NCBI GenBank assembly: GCA_013396635.1
Contig: WBMW01005029.1
Span: 1,363,314-1,427,313, forward strand
Length of the DNA: 64,000 bases
DNA from: Penelope pileata
Taxonomy: Eukaryota; Chordata; Aves; Galliformes; Cracidae
Direction of reading: 5' to 3'
The notes under the pieces were generated by a model, which did not search any database, had not been told where the DNA came from, and saw only the letters and a program-made list of their open reading frames with translations. The translations under genes were made by a program, and so were the position numbers. The stretch's first letter is position 1. Each line of letters starts with the position of its first letter. Positions 37,801 through 48,836 of the stretch are shown here, in pieces.

Positions 37801-38215
37801 AATTTACAAGAAATAACGATAAAGTAAGTAGTTACTACTTACTAAACCACCCATCTGTTTACCGTGTGACATCATCATATGCAATGGAGCAGTACCTGTT
37901 AGTCTGCTGAATGCAGAGATTATATTATTCTATAACAAAATGACAGCGAGATATGGTTTCTTTTATCGAAAATTTGAACGTGCATAATGCCTTCCTTATT
38001 ACAAGGCACAGACATTTTTTATGGAAAATGAACAACCATCAACATTTGTTTGCAGCTGATGCATCCCATTAGAACTTCATATTCTTTCAGAAATTTTTCA
38101 TTTCTCTGACTGGCTTTTCTTCCAGCTGCATGCTATGTAATGGCTTCTTAAAGGAAAACCCAAAGTCTCCCACTGAAGATGGCATCAGTCTAAACTGATC
38201 TTTCTCTTTCCCACA
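34878..38215. other. Unique non-coding sequence
   Basis: No gene or recognised element. An AT-rich block near 36640-36770 has homeodomain-like words (CATATTAATGAG) but no known identity. Confidence 0.5.
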
Positions 38216-38352
38216 TGTAAGGGAAACATGAGGTCACAGCCTGAATTAGTGATTGAGCACCTGGTGAAGGGCAGTGGCTGGCCTAAGGAACACCTGTGCC
38301 CCCCCTGCATGTGACCAGGAGGGGTGGACCCAGGGTGAGACTACCCTGGGCT

Positions 38353-38360
38353 TATTTAAG
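38353..38360 (+). promoter_or_regulatory. TATA-like box of LTR copy 1
   Basis: TATTTAAG, 137 bp from the LTR start, at the identical offset in copy 2. Precedes a GC-richer segment as expected for a U3/R boundary. Confidence 0.6.
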
Positions 38361-38461
38361 AGCCAGCCACCGAGGGGAAAGGATCTCCTGTGTGGGATCT
38401 GGCTGTTCCTCATCTTGGTGGGAGATTGCTATTGTGAGTAAAAATCTTTTTTTTTACAATC

Positions 38462-38467
38462 ATTAAA
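38462..38467 (+). terminator. Poly(A) signal ATTAAA of LTR copy 1
   Basis: ATTAAA about 100 bp after the TATA-like box, the expected R-region position. In copy 2 the same place reads GTTAAA, so the signal is lost there. Confidence 0.45.
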
Positions 38468-38877
38468 CCTTTAATGCTTTACCTGGGATTGCTTCTGTGA
38501 TTGCACAGCACCATAAAACCTCCATCTTTTATCTCCGTAATGAATTTGCTAGCGTATCCCAATCTCTCTGAGTAATACAGCAAAGTAAATGTAGCCAGAG
38601 CTAACCTGTGAACAAGGAGGGTCCCTCAGGCTCCCCATCCAGTGTGCCAGGGCCTGTCCCCAGCCCAACTGCGTGTCCCCAAGCTCTGTCTCTCACAGGA
38701 GACAGGAAGCAGGCAGTACTGGCAGTTGTGGGACGCCTGTGGGCACATTTCTCTAAGCACCTCCTGCTTCTTCAAAGAAGGTCAAAATAAAATCTCCCCT
38801 TGTCACCAACAACCATGGTAGTCTTTCAGATTTCCTTCAACTTTTAAAGCAAGCTGTAATGTCACAGGGATTATAGT

Positions 38878-39900
38878 AACATAGGACAGTTCAGGCTAGA
38901 AGGGGTCTCTGATCCTGCCTCTGAGCAAGCCATGCCCCTGCGCAGCTGTCCTCATGATGGAAAAAATGTTTTCTGTGTATTCCCATTGTATCCCAATCTC
39001 CCACCAAGTATGGCTGGGAACAGCTGGATCCTTCCTCTCAAGCACTCCATAGGTACCCAGAGGCTGCTGTTAGGTACCCCCAAAGCAGTCTTTTCCTCAG
39101 CCCAAACCAGTCCCAGACCTAACCTTCCCCTCACAGCACAAGTGCTCCAAACCCAGCCATTTTGGGGACCTCCAGCTAAACTCAATCCAGTTTATTATGT
39201 CTTTATTCTTGTCGAGGGCCTGAAACTGGATGCTGTATCTAGAAGCGGTTCAGTGAGTACTGAGTAGAGAGAATCCCTTCTCTCAATCTCCTTTTGTGCC
39301 AGGGCACACTGCTGGCTGATTTTGAGCTTGCTGCCTACAAGGACCCCAGGGCCTTCTCTGCAGAGCTGGTCCCCAGTCAGTCTATCCCTAGCCTGTATCT
39401 CTGTGAAGGGCTCTTTCTTCCCAGATGAAGGACTACTTTTGTCCCTGATGCATTTCTTAAGGTTTCTGTCAGCCCATTGATGTCTCCTGCATGTCTAGGT
39501 GCTTCTGAATGGCAGACCTTCCCTTGAGGGTATTGAGCTAGGCCCCCCAGCCTGAGTTCATTCACAGTTTTGATGTAAGTGCCCTCAAACAGCTTGTTAC
39601 CTGTCTCCAGGTAAGGTACAATGTGCTACCTCCCACCATTTGAGCCCAATCATTCAACCACATTTCTTACCCTGTTGTTCATCCAACCAGGCATTTACAT
39701 CCTAACTCGGATACAAGGCTGTTGTGGGAAACAGAGTTGAAACTCTTGCTAAAATCAATCGATCTACTGCACTCCCCTCATCTACAAGGCAATTGAGTTG
39801 CTCAGGCATGATTTATCATTGGTAAATCTATGCTGGCTGATCCTAGTCATCTCCTCCTTCATGTGACTAGAAACATGTTATATTTTTAAGCTTTTTTGGA
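38878..39900 (-). mobile_element. Old CR1 LINE, ~1 kb of ORF2 and 3' end
   Basis: Plus-strand words are reversed CR1. They begin near 38878 with CAGTTCAGGCTAGAAGGGGT (3' end), then a GTAAAAAATGTTTTC-like segment near 38960 and CTGGATGCTGTATCTAG plus GTGAGTACTGAGTAGAG near 39230 (the 'LYSALVRPHLEYC' region). GGGCACACTGCTGGC, then CAAGGACCCCAGGGCC near 39300-39350 is the 'EKDLGVLVD' region. TTGTGGGAAACAGAG through CATGATTTATCATTGGT and ATGCTGGCTGATCCTAG at 39720-39850 is the RT core. Order and strand are consistent with one insertion. No frame survives, so it is much older than the 14-kb copy. Parts near 39560-39660 are poorly matched. Confidence 0.82.
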
Positions 39901-41620
39901 CCAAACAACTCTTACTTACACAAGAAGTAAATGCCTGTAAAGCCTTCTAGGAATGGACAACCCTGTCCATCAGACATTACATGAGAATTACCAACAATTC
40001 CAGCCACAACCTCATCTTTGAGATTAATATTTTAGCTTAGGGTTTTGTTTACAACTCCTCTGCCTCTAAGCCTCATTCTTCAGCTTGTCTCCAGGCTGAG
40101 AAGCATGCTCTTGCATGCCTTTGGGTGTTACTTCTCCAAAATCAAGGACTTGGGAGGAACAGATATTTTCTCCTGATGGGAACCAATGTGCAGCATGATG
40201 GGTGGAGACTAGATCATGTCCACTTCTTGTTCTGGCACAAGTCAGGAATAAGATTATCCAAGGCAGATGCCAGAAGCTGGGCATTCATAAACCCATTGGA
40301 GTCTACTGGTGTAGATGCAGCTCCTAGAAAGACAGATATGTGAGAAAAGTCACTACTGCTCCCTGAGTGGGAGAAATGCTTCAGAACGGCTCTGTATTTC
40401 AACAGAAAAAAAACCAGTAGGCTTTACATGTCTGAGGATAAATTGAGCCCATGCACAGTGTGTATGCTGTTTCCTTCCTGGAGAGCAACAAAATGTTGGT
40501 AGATCCAAACCAGCTTTTATCAGTTGATTATCAGTTGAGAAAGTTGGATATTTTAAATAAATGAAGAAAACAAGATAAAATGAGCCCTGGCCTGGTCACA
40601 GGGGCTAGTATTCAAATCTTGGCAAGACACATGACAAGCAGTGGTGGCACAAGTAGAAGAACTGTAGCTTTACTGCAGCTTTAAATCACTCTTGAAAAAT
40701 AGCACCTAGGGCATCATCATCACGAACCGCAACTTCAGGAGAAGGGAAGAGCACCATCTACTGAACGACACAGGCAGGTTTTTGTTTCTTACTCTTTTGG
40801 TAGAGGTTGATCATTGTCAGACAAACCAGCAGTTACTGGAGAGTAGCTGGTCACCAGGCAAGTTACTTAATGTGCATGTGCAGTGGGCTGGTTCACACAG
40901 TGAAGAAGGAAGTATTGCATCTCTCTCAAATCTTCAAGCCCTCCCTAGACCTCTGATATTCCCAGTAGCCACAAATATCTGAATCCTTTCTTGTCCCTAC
41001 CATCTACTGAATGTGTATTTATCTAGTTAATCTAACTTATTAAACTTTAAAAAGTAGTTTAAAAGGATTTAGTCAAATTAATCAAAGATCCTATTAATGT
41101 GATTGATTGTGAGTCAACCAGGAAATCACTCATTCAGATTGACTTACAGTACTTTGCTCTTTGTCACATCCTCATTCCCTTTCTCTCCACATACATATGC
41201 TCTCAAAATAACGCTCAGGTTTTTATTTCTACATTCTTTTTTCTCATGATCTTCTTGTTATTTCTTGTGTTGGCTTTTTAAAGCACTTGCTAAATTTGCC
41301 TATAATATGAGGCTACAGCAATCCACCATCCTCCTACACTGCAGTCTGTTCTAGCCTACACCCTATAAAGATTCCTTTGCTGCCACAGGGTGGGAACTGT
41401 ACACTGAGTCTCCTAAAATAGATACAAAGGGAAAAGAAGAGTTATAAAGAAAAAAGGGGAATACACTGAAATCTCGGTTCTACACTAAAGACACACTGCA
41501 TGTTCAAACAATTGTCTCAGAAAAAAATGCCATTTTTACAAGAAAACTCAAAGTCCTCTCTGTTTTGATTCAATTTTTGAAAGATTTAGCCTTCTTGATG
41601 ATCCACTTCTATAACCTAAC
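39901..41620. other. Unique non-coding sequence; AT-rich block
   Basis: No gene. The stretch 41010-41110 is AT-rich with ATTAAT words and AATCAAAGATC (about 41080-41090, a TCF/LEF-like site); it is a possible conserved non-coding element, not testable here. Confidence 0.5.
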
Positions 41621-41622
41621 TA

Positions 41623-42950
41623 CAAAGGCTGATCCGAAAGTAATGCCTTCCATTTTATTATGTTGGCCTACAACGTCAGAGGCAGATGTTGGTGGAATAG
41701 TAGCAGATGTTGAACCTTCCCATCAATATTCTGTTCCATTTTGTTGCTGTGCAACAGATGGCAGCAGAGCGGTACTCTGACACAACGGTGTCTGACATGG
41801 AAGTGTGGATGAAGTAAAGGTGTGGAACTGAATTCCTCCATGCAGAAAAAATGGCACCCACTGACATTTATCAATGCTTGCTGAATGTTGATGGAAACCA
41901 AACAGTGGATGTGAGCACAGTGAGGCGGTGGGTGATGCATTTCAGCAGTGGTGACAACCACATGAAAGACGAGCCATGTTCCAGATGGCCATGCACAGCT
42001 GTCACACCATGAAATGAACAGCATCTCAATCAGATCATCCACATGAATTGGCAAATTATGATCAGTGAGCTGTGTACAGTACTGAATATTGGCTTTGATG
42101 TATTGGAAATGATGGTGGCAACGTTGGAATATCACAAAGTTTGCACCAGGTGGGTCCCACGAATGCTCACACAGAGCTAGAAAGAACACTGTATGCAAGT
42201 TTGTCAGGACGTATTGAACCAATACAAGTCTGAAGGTGACAGTTTCCTGGATTGCATCATTACTGGTGATGAGATGTGGTGTTACCACTATGAGTCAGAG
42301 TCAAAATGACAGTCCATGGAGTGGTGGCATGTGAACTCCCCATTGAAGAAACAGTTCAAGATGCAGCCCTCAGCAGATAGAGATGTGCGTTGTCTTTTGA
42401 CATAGGAAAGGGGTGACCTTTCTGGATTTCCTGGAACCCAGACAAGCCATCAGCTCTGTCTGTGACATCACGATGCTGACTAAGCTGTAGGCTCGAACTT
42501 CCAGAGTCAGGCCAGAGAATAAGACAGCCTTTCTCTTGCAACATAATAATGCCAGGCCCCATATCAGTTTGAAGACTGTGGAGCATGTTGCCAGTCTTGG
42601 CTGGACTGTCCTACCACACCCATCATAAAGTCCAGATTTGGTGTCTTTTGATTTCCATATGTTCTGGCTGATGAAAGATGGACTGTGTGGGCAACATATT
42701 CCTAGCAATAATGCCATCATAGAACCTGTGAAACAGTGGTCACCTCCACTGATGCAGATATTTACAAGTGCAGTATGCAGGTTCTAGTTCATTGCTGGTG
42801 AAAATGCATAGCCAGTGATGGTGGCTGTGTTGAAAACTAGTGTGTTGTAGCTGAGAATTTGCTCTACCAAACAGTGCTAGTGTGCTCTTTGTATCTGCTG
42901 TAGTCTCCATGGAAATAAAATAGGAGGCATTACTTTTAGAGCTACCTATG
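41623..42950 (+). mobile_element. Full-length mariner transposon (GalluHop-type), 1328 bp
   Basis: Both ends are present and each is flanked by TA (41621-41622 and 42951-42952), the mariner target. The left end CAAAGGCTGATCCGAAAGTA and the reversed right end CATAGGTAGCTCTAAAAGTA are diverged inverted repeats, both followed by ATGCC. Length fits the 1.2-1.4 kb of mariner elements. The interior carries a decayed transposase in plus orientation. The shared AGTAATGCCTCCTATTT terminus links it to the short derivative at 20643-21105. I recognise the sequence as the chicken GalluHop family from memory; a Repbase comparison would confirm it. Confidence 0.93.
41797..42840 (+). pseudogene. Mariner transposase pseudogene
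   Basis: The span from the ATG (MEVWMK) to the final stop is 1044 nt, the usual 348-codon mariner length. Domains in order: an N-terminal helix-turn-helix with VDVSTVRRWV (near 41910); the first catalytic aspartate in ITGDEMW (codon at 42268-42270); the second position in HNNARPHIS (about 42542-42568), where mariners have HDNARPH, so the catalytic Asp is Asn; the third Asp in SPDLVSFDF (near 42650) with the D34D spacing kept. In-frame stops occur at 41815, 42010, 42178, 42307 and 42403. The C-terminal half is shifted by +1 from about 42406 and returns to the first frame before the end. The enzyme would cut and paste the element at TA; this copy cannot. Confidence 0.94.
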
Positions 42951-42952
42951 TA

Positions 42953-44801
42953 GCTTACAGTACACAGTTTTGTCAGCTCTGGGAAAAGGCATCATAGGTC
43001 TTGAGCCAGAAATGCAGTCATTTTGTTTGAAAAATCTGGCTTGGTTGTATTATTTCCATAATGGGGAGTGTCAATCTCCACAACAGAACCATTGCCAAGA
43101 CAGCATGATCACATGGAAAGTTCCACTCCATGTTTCTTTAGCTTCTGGTGCACTAAGCATTTCACTGACACACAATTACATCGTGACTTCTGATTCACTC
43201 AAACTATGATCCAAAAGGAGTCATGATGAAGTTAGTTTCCATTCTTGCCTGGAAGTAGTTTTTAAATGAAACAAATGAATTCCCATATAGAAATTTTATT
43301 AGCTTTGGAAATATGAAACCTGCCAGCAACAAACAATACATTCACATCAAAATTCTGCCTTTCAGAAATAAAATTAATGCAATTTTTATTTACAGATACA
43401 GAAGCACATTAGGTTAAGTTATATAGACATACCAGGAATAACGTGTAATTATCTGGTCCGTTCAAGGATTGAATGTAAATGAATTTTCCATTTCTCTAAG
43501 ACCACCACAAAATCAGAACACAATCCTGATCCAAGGCAGAATAAACTCCAAGCAAACATTTTATCCCAATAAATTAACTTTTGAAAACCAAAAGTTATCA
43601 GTCCTTTTTTTAACAAAAGTCTACCAAGTACATAACATTCTACCAGCTGTAACAAAAAAGACATTTTGAAAGGGAAATTAGTGGTGAATTGGAGGTGAAC
43701 TACTTCAATTCTTTTTGTTGAAATCAATGTAGTGTGAAATACTATTGAGAAAGTATCAACTTCTGTCGGAGAAGCAATCTTCTCCAGAGCTGTCTGATTA
43801 CAATTGGCTGCAGTTTCCCTGGTCACATCCTGCTCAGTACCATGCATTTCTGCAGCTCGTCTCACACACAGCGACTCAACTGGCAAGGTGACCACAAATA
43901 TGCAAGTACTGTTGGGAAAAATCCTTGAGCGGGCCAACTTTGAGGTGATGCACAACACCTGTCCTTAATTACAAATTGTTGATGATGGTTCTAGTGTCAC
44001 ATTTTTCTCTAGCTCAGATTGGCAAAATTACTCTCTTCAGTGTGGCAAATTGTTTGTCTGCAGGATCTCTGGATGTATTGAACCCCTGCAATTGTAGGTG
44101 CCTTTGGGCACTGGTACTATCTGGTCTCTCTGGCTCTCACCTTGGCACATACTGCTCTATTTTTGAAAAGCTGAAGTATCAGGTTACGCCTCCAATCTTA
44201 GAGGGAAACAAGGTGATCTTTATGGGTTGTGATCTGCAGAAGGTCATGATGCAGGTGCAGACATCCCTTCTGCCTTGGCACTCTGTAAAATCAATGAACA
44301 ACAATAAGAGCAGCAGTTCTCCACAGAAATGTTTTATGTGGCAGAGAGGTGGATTTTTCTTTCTTTCTTTTTTTTTTTTCCCCCAATAAGAAGATAGAGG
44401 CAGAAAGATATATAACCTGTGCTTTGTTAGGTTTACATGTGAAATCTCTGTTTCATGGCTGTATGTATGCGTCCTTTGGTAAAAACAGTGAATACCAGGC
44501 TGCTGCATCTTGTACTTCGATCTCTGGGGAAGAGTAGTAAATACAAGCCACTGAACTGAAGGCTGTAGAGTTACTGCTCATGAGATTTCTCTCTGGAAAA
44601 GGCTGGGTTGTGGGATTGCCATGAATTCCTCTTGCAGGTGCAGGTGTAGACTCAGCAATTCCTACTGGAGCCTCAGAGAAGGCCTAAGATATTTTTCTTG
44701 GAGGCCAAGTATAAAAGAAGACAAAGTTTGTTGTCTCAGCTTAGCAAGCTCTTCAATGGCCTTGATTTTCTCAGGCTCAGCTACAGTCTTCTGCTTACCA
44801 A
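42953..44801. other. Unique non-coding sequence
   Basis: No recognised element. The frames 43449-43958 minus (169 codons) and 43976-44389 plus (137 codons) show no domain I recognise. A TTTC/T-rich simple repeat lies at 44356-44380. Confidence 0.5.
44356..44380. repeat. TTTC / poly-T simple repeat
   Basis: Three TTTC-like units followed by a run of T to 44379. Pyrimidine-only tract. Confidence 0.8.
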
Positions 44802-45113
44802 ATCATAGAATGGTTCAGGTTGGAAGGGACCTTAGAGATCATCTTGTTCCAACCCCCCTGCCATGGGCAAGGACACCTCCCACTAGACCAGGTTGCTTAA
44901 AGCCCCATCCAGCCTGGCTTTGAATACTTCCAGGGAGGGGGCATCAACGCCTTCTCTGGGCAGCCTGTTCCAGTGTCTCACCACCCTCACAGGGAAGAAT
45001 TTCCTCTTCCTATCTAGTCTAAATCTATCCTCTTTCAGTTTATAACCATTACCCCTTGTTCTGTCATTATCTATCCTTGTAAAAAGCCCCTCCCCAGCTT
45101 TCCTGTAGGCCCC
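44802..45113 (-). mobile_element. CR1 LINE 3' end, ~310 bp, young subfamily
   Basis: The plus strand begins ATCATAGAATGGTTCAGGTT then GGAAGGGACCTTAGAG, the reversed CR1 3' terminus. The minus-strand frame translates to the ORF2 end: FTRIDNDRTRGNGYKLKED, FRLDRKRKFFPVRVVRHWNR and LDGALSNLV, still open over this stretch. It is highly similar to the plus-strand copy at 27442-27675. The element stops at the single unknown base (45114), so the true 5' junction is uncertain. Confidence 0.95.
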
Positions 45114-45114
45114 N
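45114..45114. other. Single ambiguous base (N)
   Basis: One N exactly where the CR1 match ends, next to an odd CATCGG triplicate; a likely weak point of the assembly. Confidence 0.95.
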
Positions 45115-45134
45115 TACTTGGGATTGCTCTGAAT

Positions 45135-45174
45135 CATCGGAACATGTACATCGGAACGGTACATCGGAATCCCC
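45135..45174. repeat. Three-copy CATCGG short tandem
   Basis: CATCGGAA occurs at 45135, 45149 and 45162 (spacing 14 and 13 bp) with related in-between bases (CATGTA, CGGTA). It is the only such repeat in the window. Confidence 0.75.
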
Positions 45175-46409
45175 AAATCCTCAAGATTCAAACCCTTGGT
45201 GGTTTATAAACCCTTGCAGTCACATAAATGGCAGACGTTGGGTGTCAAGTTGGCAGTTATGTAGTACTTTGAATGTACTTCAGGTTCTGTTTGCTTCTCT
45301 AATTTCACACAATTTCCTGGCTGAATGCCTGGAACAAAATCCACAGGAGCTGTGAAAAAGTGAAGGAGATCAAGTAGGAAAAAGGAGAAAAAGGAAGCAT
45401 GGTTTTGGGTAAACAGTTTCAAAGAAGTTAATCTAATGACAGGTGGCTCCAGCCAGGCTAGGACAAAACTGGAAATCAGCACAGAGGAAGAGGAGCACCT
45501 CATGGCAATGCAGTCTGCTCCTTGCAGATGAGGTGAGTATGCCTGAGCTGTTGTGGAGTTTACATTTAAGGAAGTATATCTATCTTCATATCAGGGCTCT
45601 CTATTTTTCACTTCTGGAAGATCATTGTATTCTTTTAGAAAGACCCTTGTGTTACCTTACTTTGGTCATTTCTGACACAGGTAGGAGAAAACTTAGCCAG
45701 GCTGGATGCTTGTTGGTATAACTTGTGAAGCTCATAGCTAGTAATGACCTCCACTCATGACATAGGACTTGGGAAGTAGCTCAGCTCCACCTTAGAGAAG
45801 TTACAGACTGAAAGCCTGACACTTGGCAGCTTCACTCAGGAAATGAGGACAGACACTTGTGATGTTCTGGTTTCTGCAGAATGGGAAAGCAGGGTTTACC
45901 TTTGACTCATTGAATGAAAACACTCTGCGTTGGCATCTGCATCAGCTTTCTTCAATTGTAGGAAGTTAAGCAGATTTTTTCCTCTCAACTCAGTCTTGTT
46001 ATAGTCATCTGGGTACCTGCGAGGTGCCTCCATGCTCTCTGTGCTCACAGGAAAAATGAGGCTGAGTAAAATTCCTGACTAGGCGATGTGATAGAGATAA
46101 TAAACCACAATGCTGGGAGAGCTGAAACATGATGAAATGCAAGAAGAAAATTGAAATGAACTCAAAAAATTTGACAAACTTTTTGAAATTACAAGAAACA
46201 ACTGCAACAAGGAAAAAATTGCCTATGTACTGGGTAGCGAACATTGGGTGAGCAGCTGCCCTGCAGAAAGCACATCGTCTTAAAGAGGACCACAGACCAA
46301 CCATAATTTTAAGAAAGCATCATCATCCTGGGGAAAATAAAAAAGGAAGATCATTCTGGAATGTTCAAAAATGAATGTTGAGTATACTATCAATATATAA
46401 TTCCTTAGA
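45175..46409. other. Unique non-coding sequence
   Basis: No gene or recognised element; short frames only. Confidence 0.55.
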
Positions 46410-46720
46410 TTTATTCAGCATTGGTAAGACACAGCTACAGAGCCAAGTCCAGTTTCAGGACTTCAGGAAAGTCACTGACTGATGGGAGGAAGTCCACCAG
46501 AAAGCAATAGGAATTATCAGTGGTCTTGAAACACAATCTAGAGAGCGTGTTGGAGGAAACTTGAATTGTTTGTCCAGGATTAAAACAAAAGCAGCAAAGA
46601 GGATATGATGCAGATCTCCATGCACTTCAGAAAGGTAGCTGCTAAGAGAAAGGCAGTAACTAGCTCACAACATTAACTTTAGAGAAGACAAGCAGTAAAT
46701 TGTGTCAATGAGACACAAAA
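46410..46720 (+). mobile_element. Ancient CR1/L3-type LINE fragment
   Basis: Plus-strand words follow the end of ORF2 of very old CR1/L3 elements: ATTGGTAAGACACAGCTACA with AGTCCAGTTT (the 'RPHLEYCVQF' region), then AGAAAGCAATAGGAATTATC and AGTGGTCTTGAAA ('RATRIIKGLE'), AACTTGAATTGTTTGTCCAG ('ELGLFSL'), and AGAGGATATGATGCAGATC. The order is right but no frame is open and divergence is heavy, so the edges are approximate. Confidence 0.6.
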
Positions 46721-48732
46721 TTTAAACCAAAAATAAGGATCGTGAATCTCCGAAACGGATGTTGTAATATTATATACATATATTATAGACCTTTACAGTT
46801 ACAGCAGATCCCTTGAATTTTCTTCTGCAAGGTTACTTCCTATCTCTTCCACTGACAGTTGTACTGAAAGACTGATCATACAGACAAAGAAAATGATCAT
46901 CTGTTTCTGAGGAGTCAGTGCTGCCCTCCACTATGTCACTAGGTGAAGCTACATCACAGCAATGGAATTCTTAGAGTGAGATGCTCTGTATTCTGTTCAC
47001 AGGCACAGTTTGTATGCTGTTGAAAGTGCATTCACAGACAAGGCAGATACATATGGCATGTCGCTGCTAAGAACAGTTTTTACTGTTCTTAAAGGTGACT
47101 GTCAAGAGCAATTCAGTGAAGTAAATAACTTGCTTAGTGTGAAAAAAAAAAAAAAAGAACACCTTTCAAGCTGAAGTCTGGAAAAGGAGGGAAATGCCTT
47201 CACTGTTGTACTCCTTATGAAAGATGAAGCGATTAATCTACGTGAGTAGAAGCCAGGTCAGAACAGACGCAGGGTGGTAACTGATAGATGCAATAGACAC
47301 ATTTGCTTTAGCATCCTCAAGCCTCCTTTTTTTATTATTATATTTTATTTTTAAATTTTGGTTTAGCTGCAGCTGCTTTTCGTGGTTAACAGTGGCTTAA
47401 AATATTCAGGAGCCCCTTGTTACAATGAAGGACTTTACAAGCTTTCCTTGGATGCCTACGCCCGGAAAATATGTAACTGTGGTAGAACCAGCACAGATGT
47501 TGCAGGATGGTACTCCCCAAGATCACCCAGGGTGCAGAAGCAGTGCAGATCACTCAAGTGACTTGTGACCCCGGGGACTGCATGGGATGCAAACGCCCTC
47601 CTAGGCCCAGTGTTGAGCACACAGCACTCCTCTGAGCTGGAAACCAGAGACCTCTCCGAGACTGACTTGACTTGACCAAAGTCATTCTTCTCTAGAGCAA
47701 GAGCAGAGTTGTGCCAGCTGATGTCTTAGGAATCTGCACACACAACACACAGGTGCATCAGCTGCTTATGCACTAAACCATGCCTTATGAAGCAACGTAC
47801 TGTATTTTTCTGGGAAAACCAGCATTCCCCACAATTAATTTTGGAAGTACAATTTCTAGAAACCTGACCAGCCTGGGCAGGAAGCAGCCCACAAATTCTG
47901 CTCATGCTTATTTTCAGCCTATAACTTGATTTCAAAGCCCTGCCAGTGCAGAGGCCCAGAGAAACCAAGACAAGCCAAGGCGGTGCTGCTGGAGCAGGGC
48001 TATGCCTGTGCTGACAGCCAGGGCCCACATGTGTCTCGTGTTCTACAGAGCTTACAGGTGAGGTGAAGACGTGACTTAATGAGACTGGGGGGGAGCCGGT
48101 GGTAAAAGAACAAATGGTCCCAGAAAGAATATCTTTTCCTTCCAGGGAAGAAAAAATAATCTTTGTAGGGAAAGGATCCTTGAATGTCTTATTGTGTTTT
48201 GAGGACTGATCTCAAAGATGTAGATCTTAAGGAGAGTATTATGTGCAAAAGAGATAGCAGATAAATCTGGAAAGAAATGTGGTTTCTCCATGAATGCATC
48301 CCTGCAGTATGGCAAAGCAGGAAGAGGTTTTGTTCAGCCAGCAAGCTCATACCTAGAGAAAGCTTTTGTTCTCTTCATATACGATGTGTAAGCCCTGCAC
48401 AAAGCTTGCATGAGACTGTGCCTTACGAAAAGTAAAAGAAGTTTAGACTGTTCTTATGACAATTTGCAAATATACCACCGTGTTTTAATGGACACCAGAA
48501 AAGAGAAATCAGCATGAAGTCCTAGGTTTGGAACATTGTAGCTGAGATATGCAATATATCGAATAAGATATGGAAGTTACTTTCTAACTTTACAAAGGAG
48601 TGAAGTACAAAATAACAATAGTCCGCAGCACCATATCATATCGAGCGTCCAACCATACTGGATGAGAGGGGAAAAATCATTTGTCTTGGAGATCAGGAGG
48701 ACACTTCACCTCGGACAAGTGCTACAATTGTT
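46721..48732. other. Unique non-coding sequence
   Basis: No gene. A15 at 47142-47156. The stretch 47330-47360 is AT-only simple sequence. Confidence 0.55.
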
Positions 48733-48836
48733 CCTTTTCAAAATAGGAGCAGGGAAACTGAAGCTCTAAAATCAGTCCAGGCTAACCAAGGGTGTAGCAG
48801 AGTTGTAACCTGGGTTGGATCTCACTAATGCTCCCT
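48733..48836 (+). mobile_element. MIR-like ancient SINE relic
   Basis: AATAGGAGCAGGGAAACTGA, then AAGCTC, ACCAAGGGTGTAGCAGAGT and ACCTGGGTTGGATCTCAC follow, in order, the MIR words 'gggaaactgaggc', 'cccaaggtcacacagc', 'ggcagagccgggat' and 'aacccaggtct'. The match is about 100 bp, diverged, and lacks the tRNA-like head. MIRs are old amniote SINEs still detectable in birds. A chance match is possible but the ordered words argue against it. Confidence 0.55.

Larger units (their letters stand above)
38216..38510 (+). mobile_element. Solo LTR, 295 bp, endogenous retrovirus (copy 1)
   Basis: Starts TGTAAGGGAAACATGAGGTC and ends GTGATTGCACAGCA, giving TG...CA termini. Flanks are CCACA (38211-38215) and CCATA (38511-38515), a 5-bp target duplication with one mismatch. 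TATTTAAG at 38353-38360 serves as the TATA box, followed by a T run and ATTAAA at 38462-38467 as a poly(A) signal. A hand alignment with 63275-63569 gives about ten substitutions and two 1-bp indels, roughly 96-97% identity. No primer binding site or viral gene adjoins it. The family resembles short avian ERV LTRs; I cannot name it. Confidence 0.88.

Noticed and set aside
41668..42288. 206-codon open frame on the minus strand
   Set aside because: It is antisense to the mariner transposase remnant and has no homology of its own.
43449..43958. 169-codon minus-strand frame
   Set aside because: No recognised domain, no splice or promoter context; a length reachable by chance in 64 kb.
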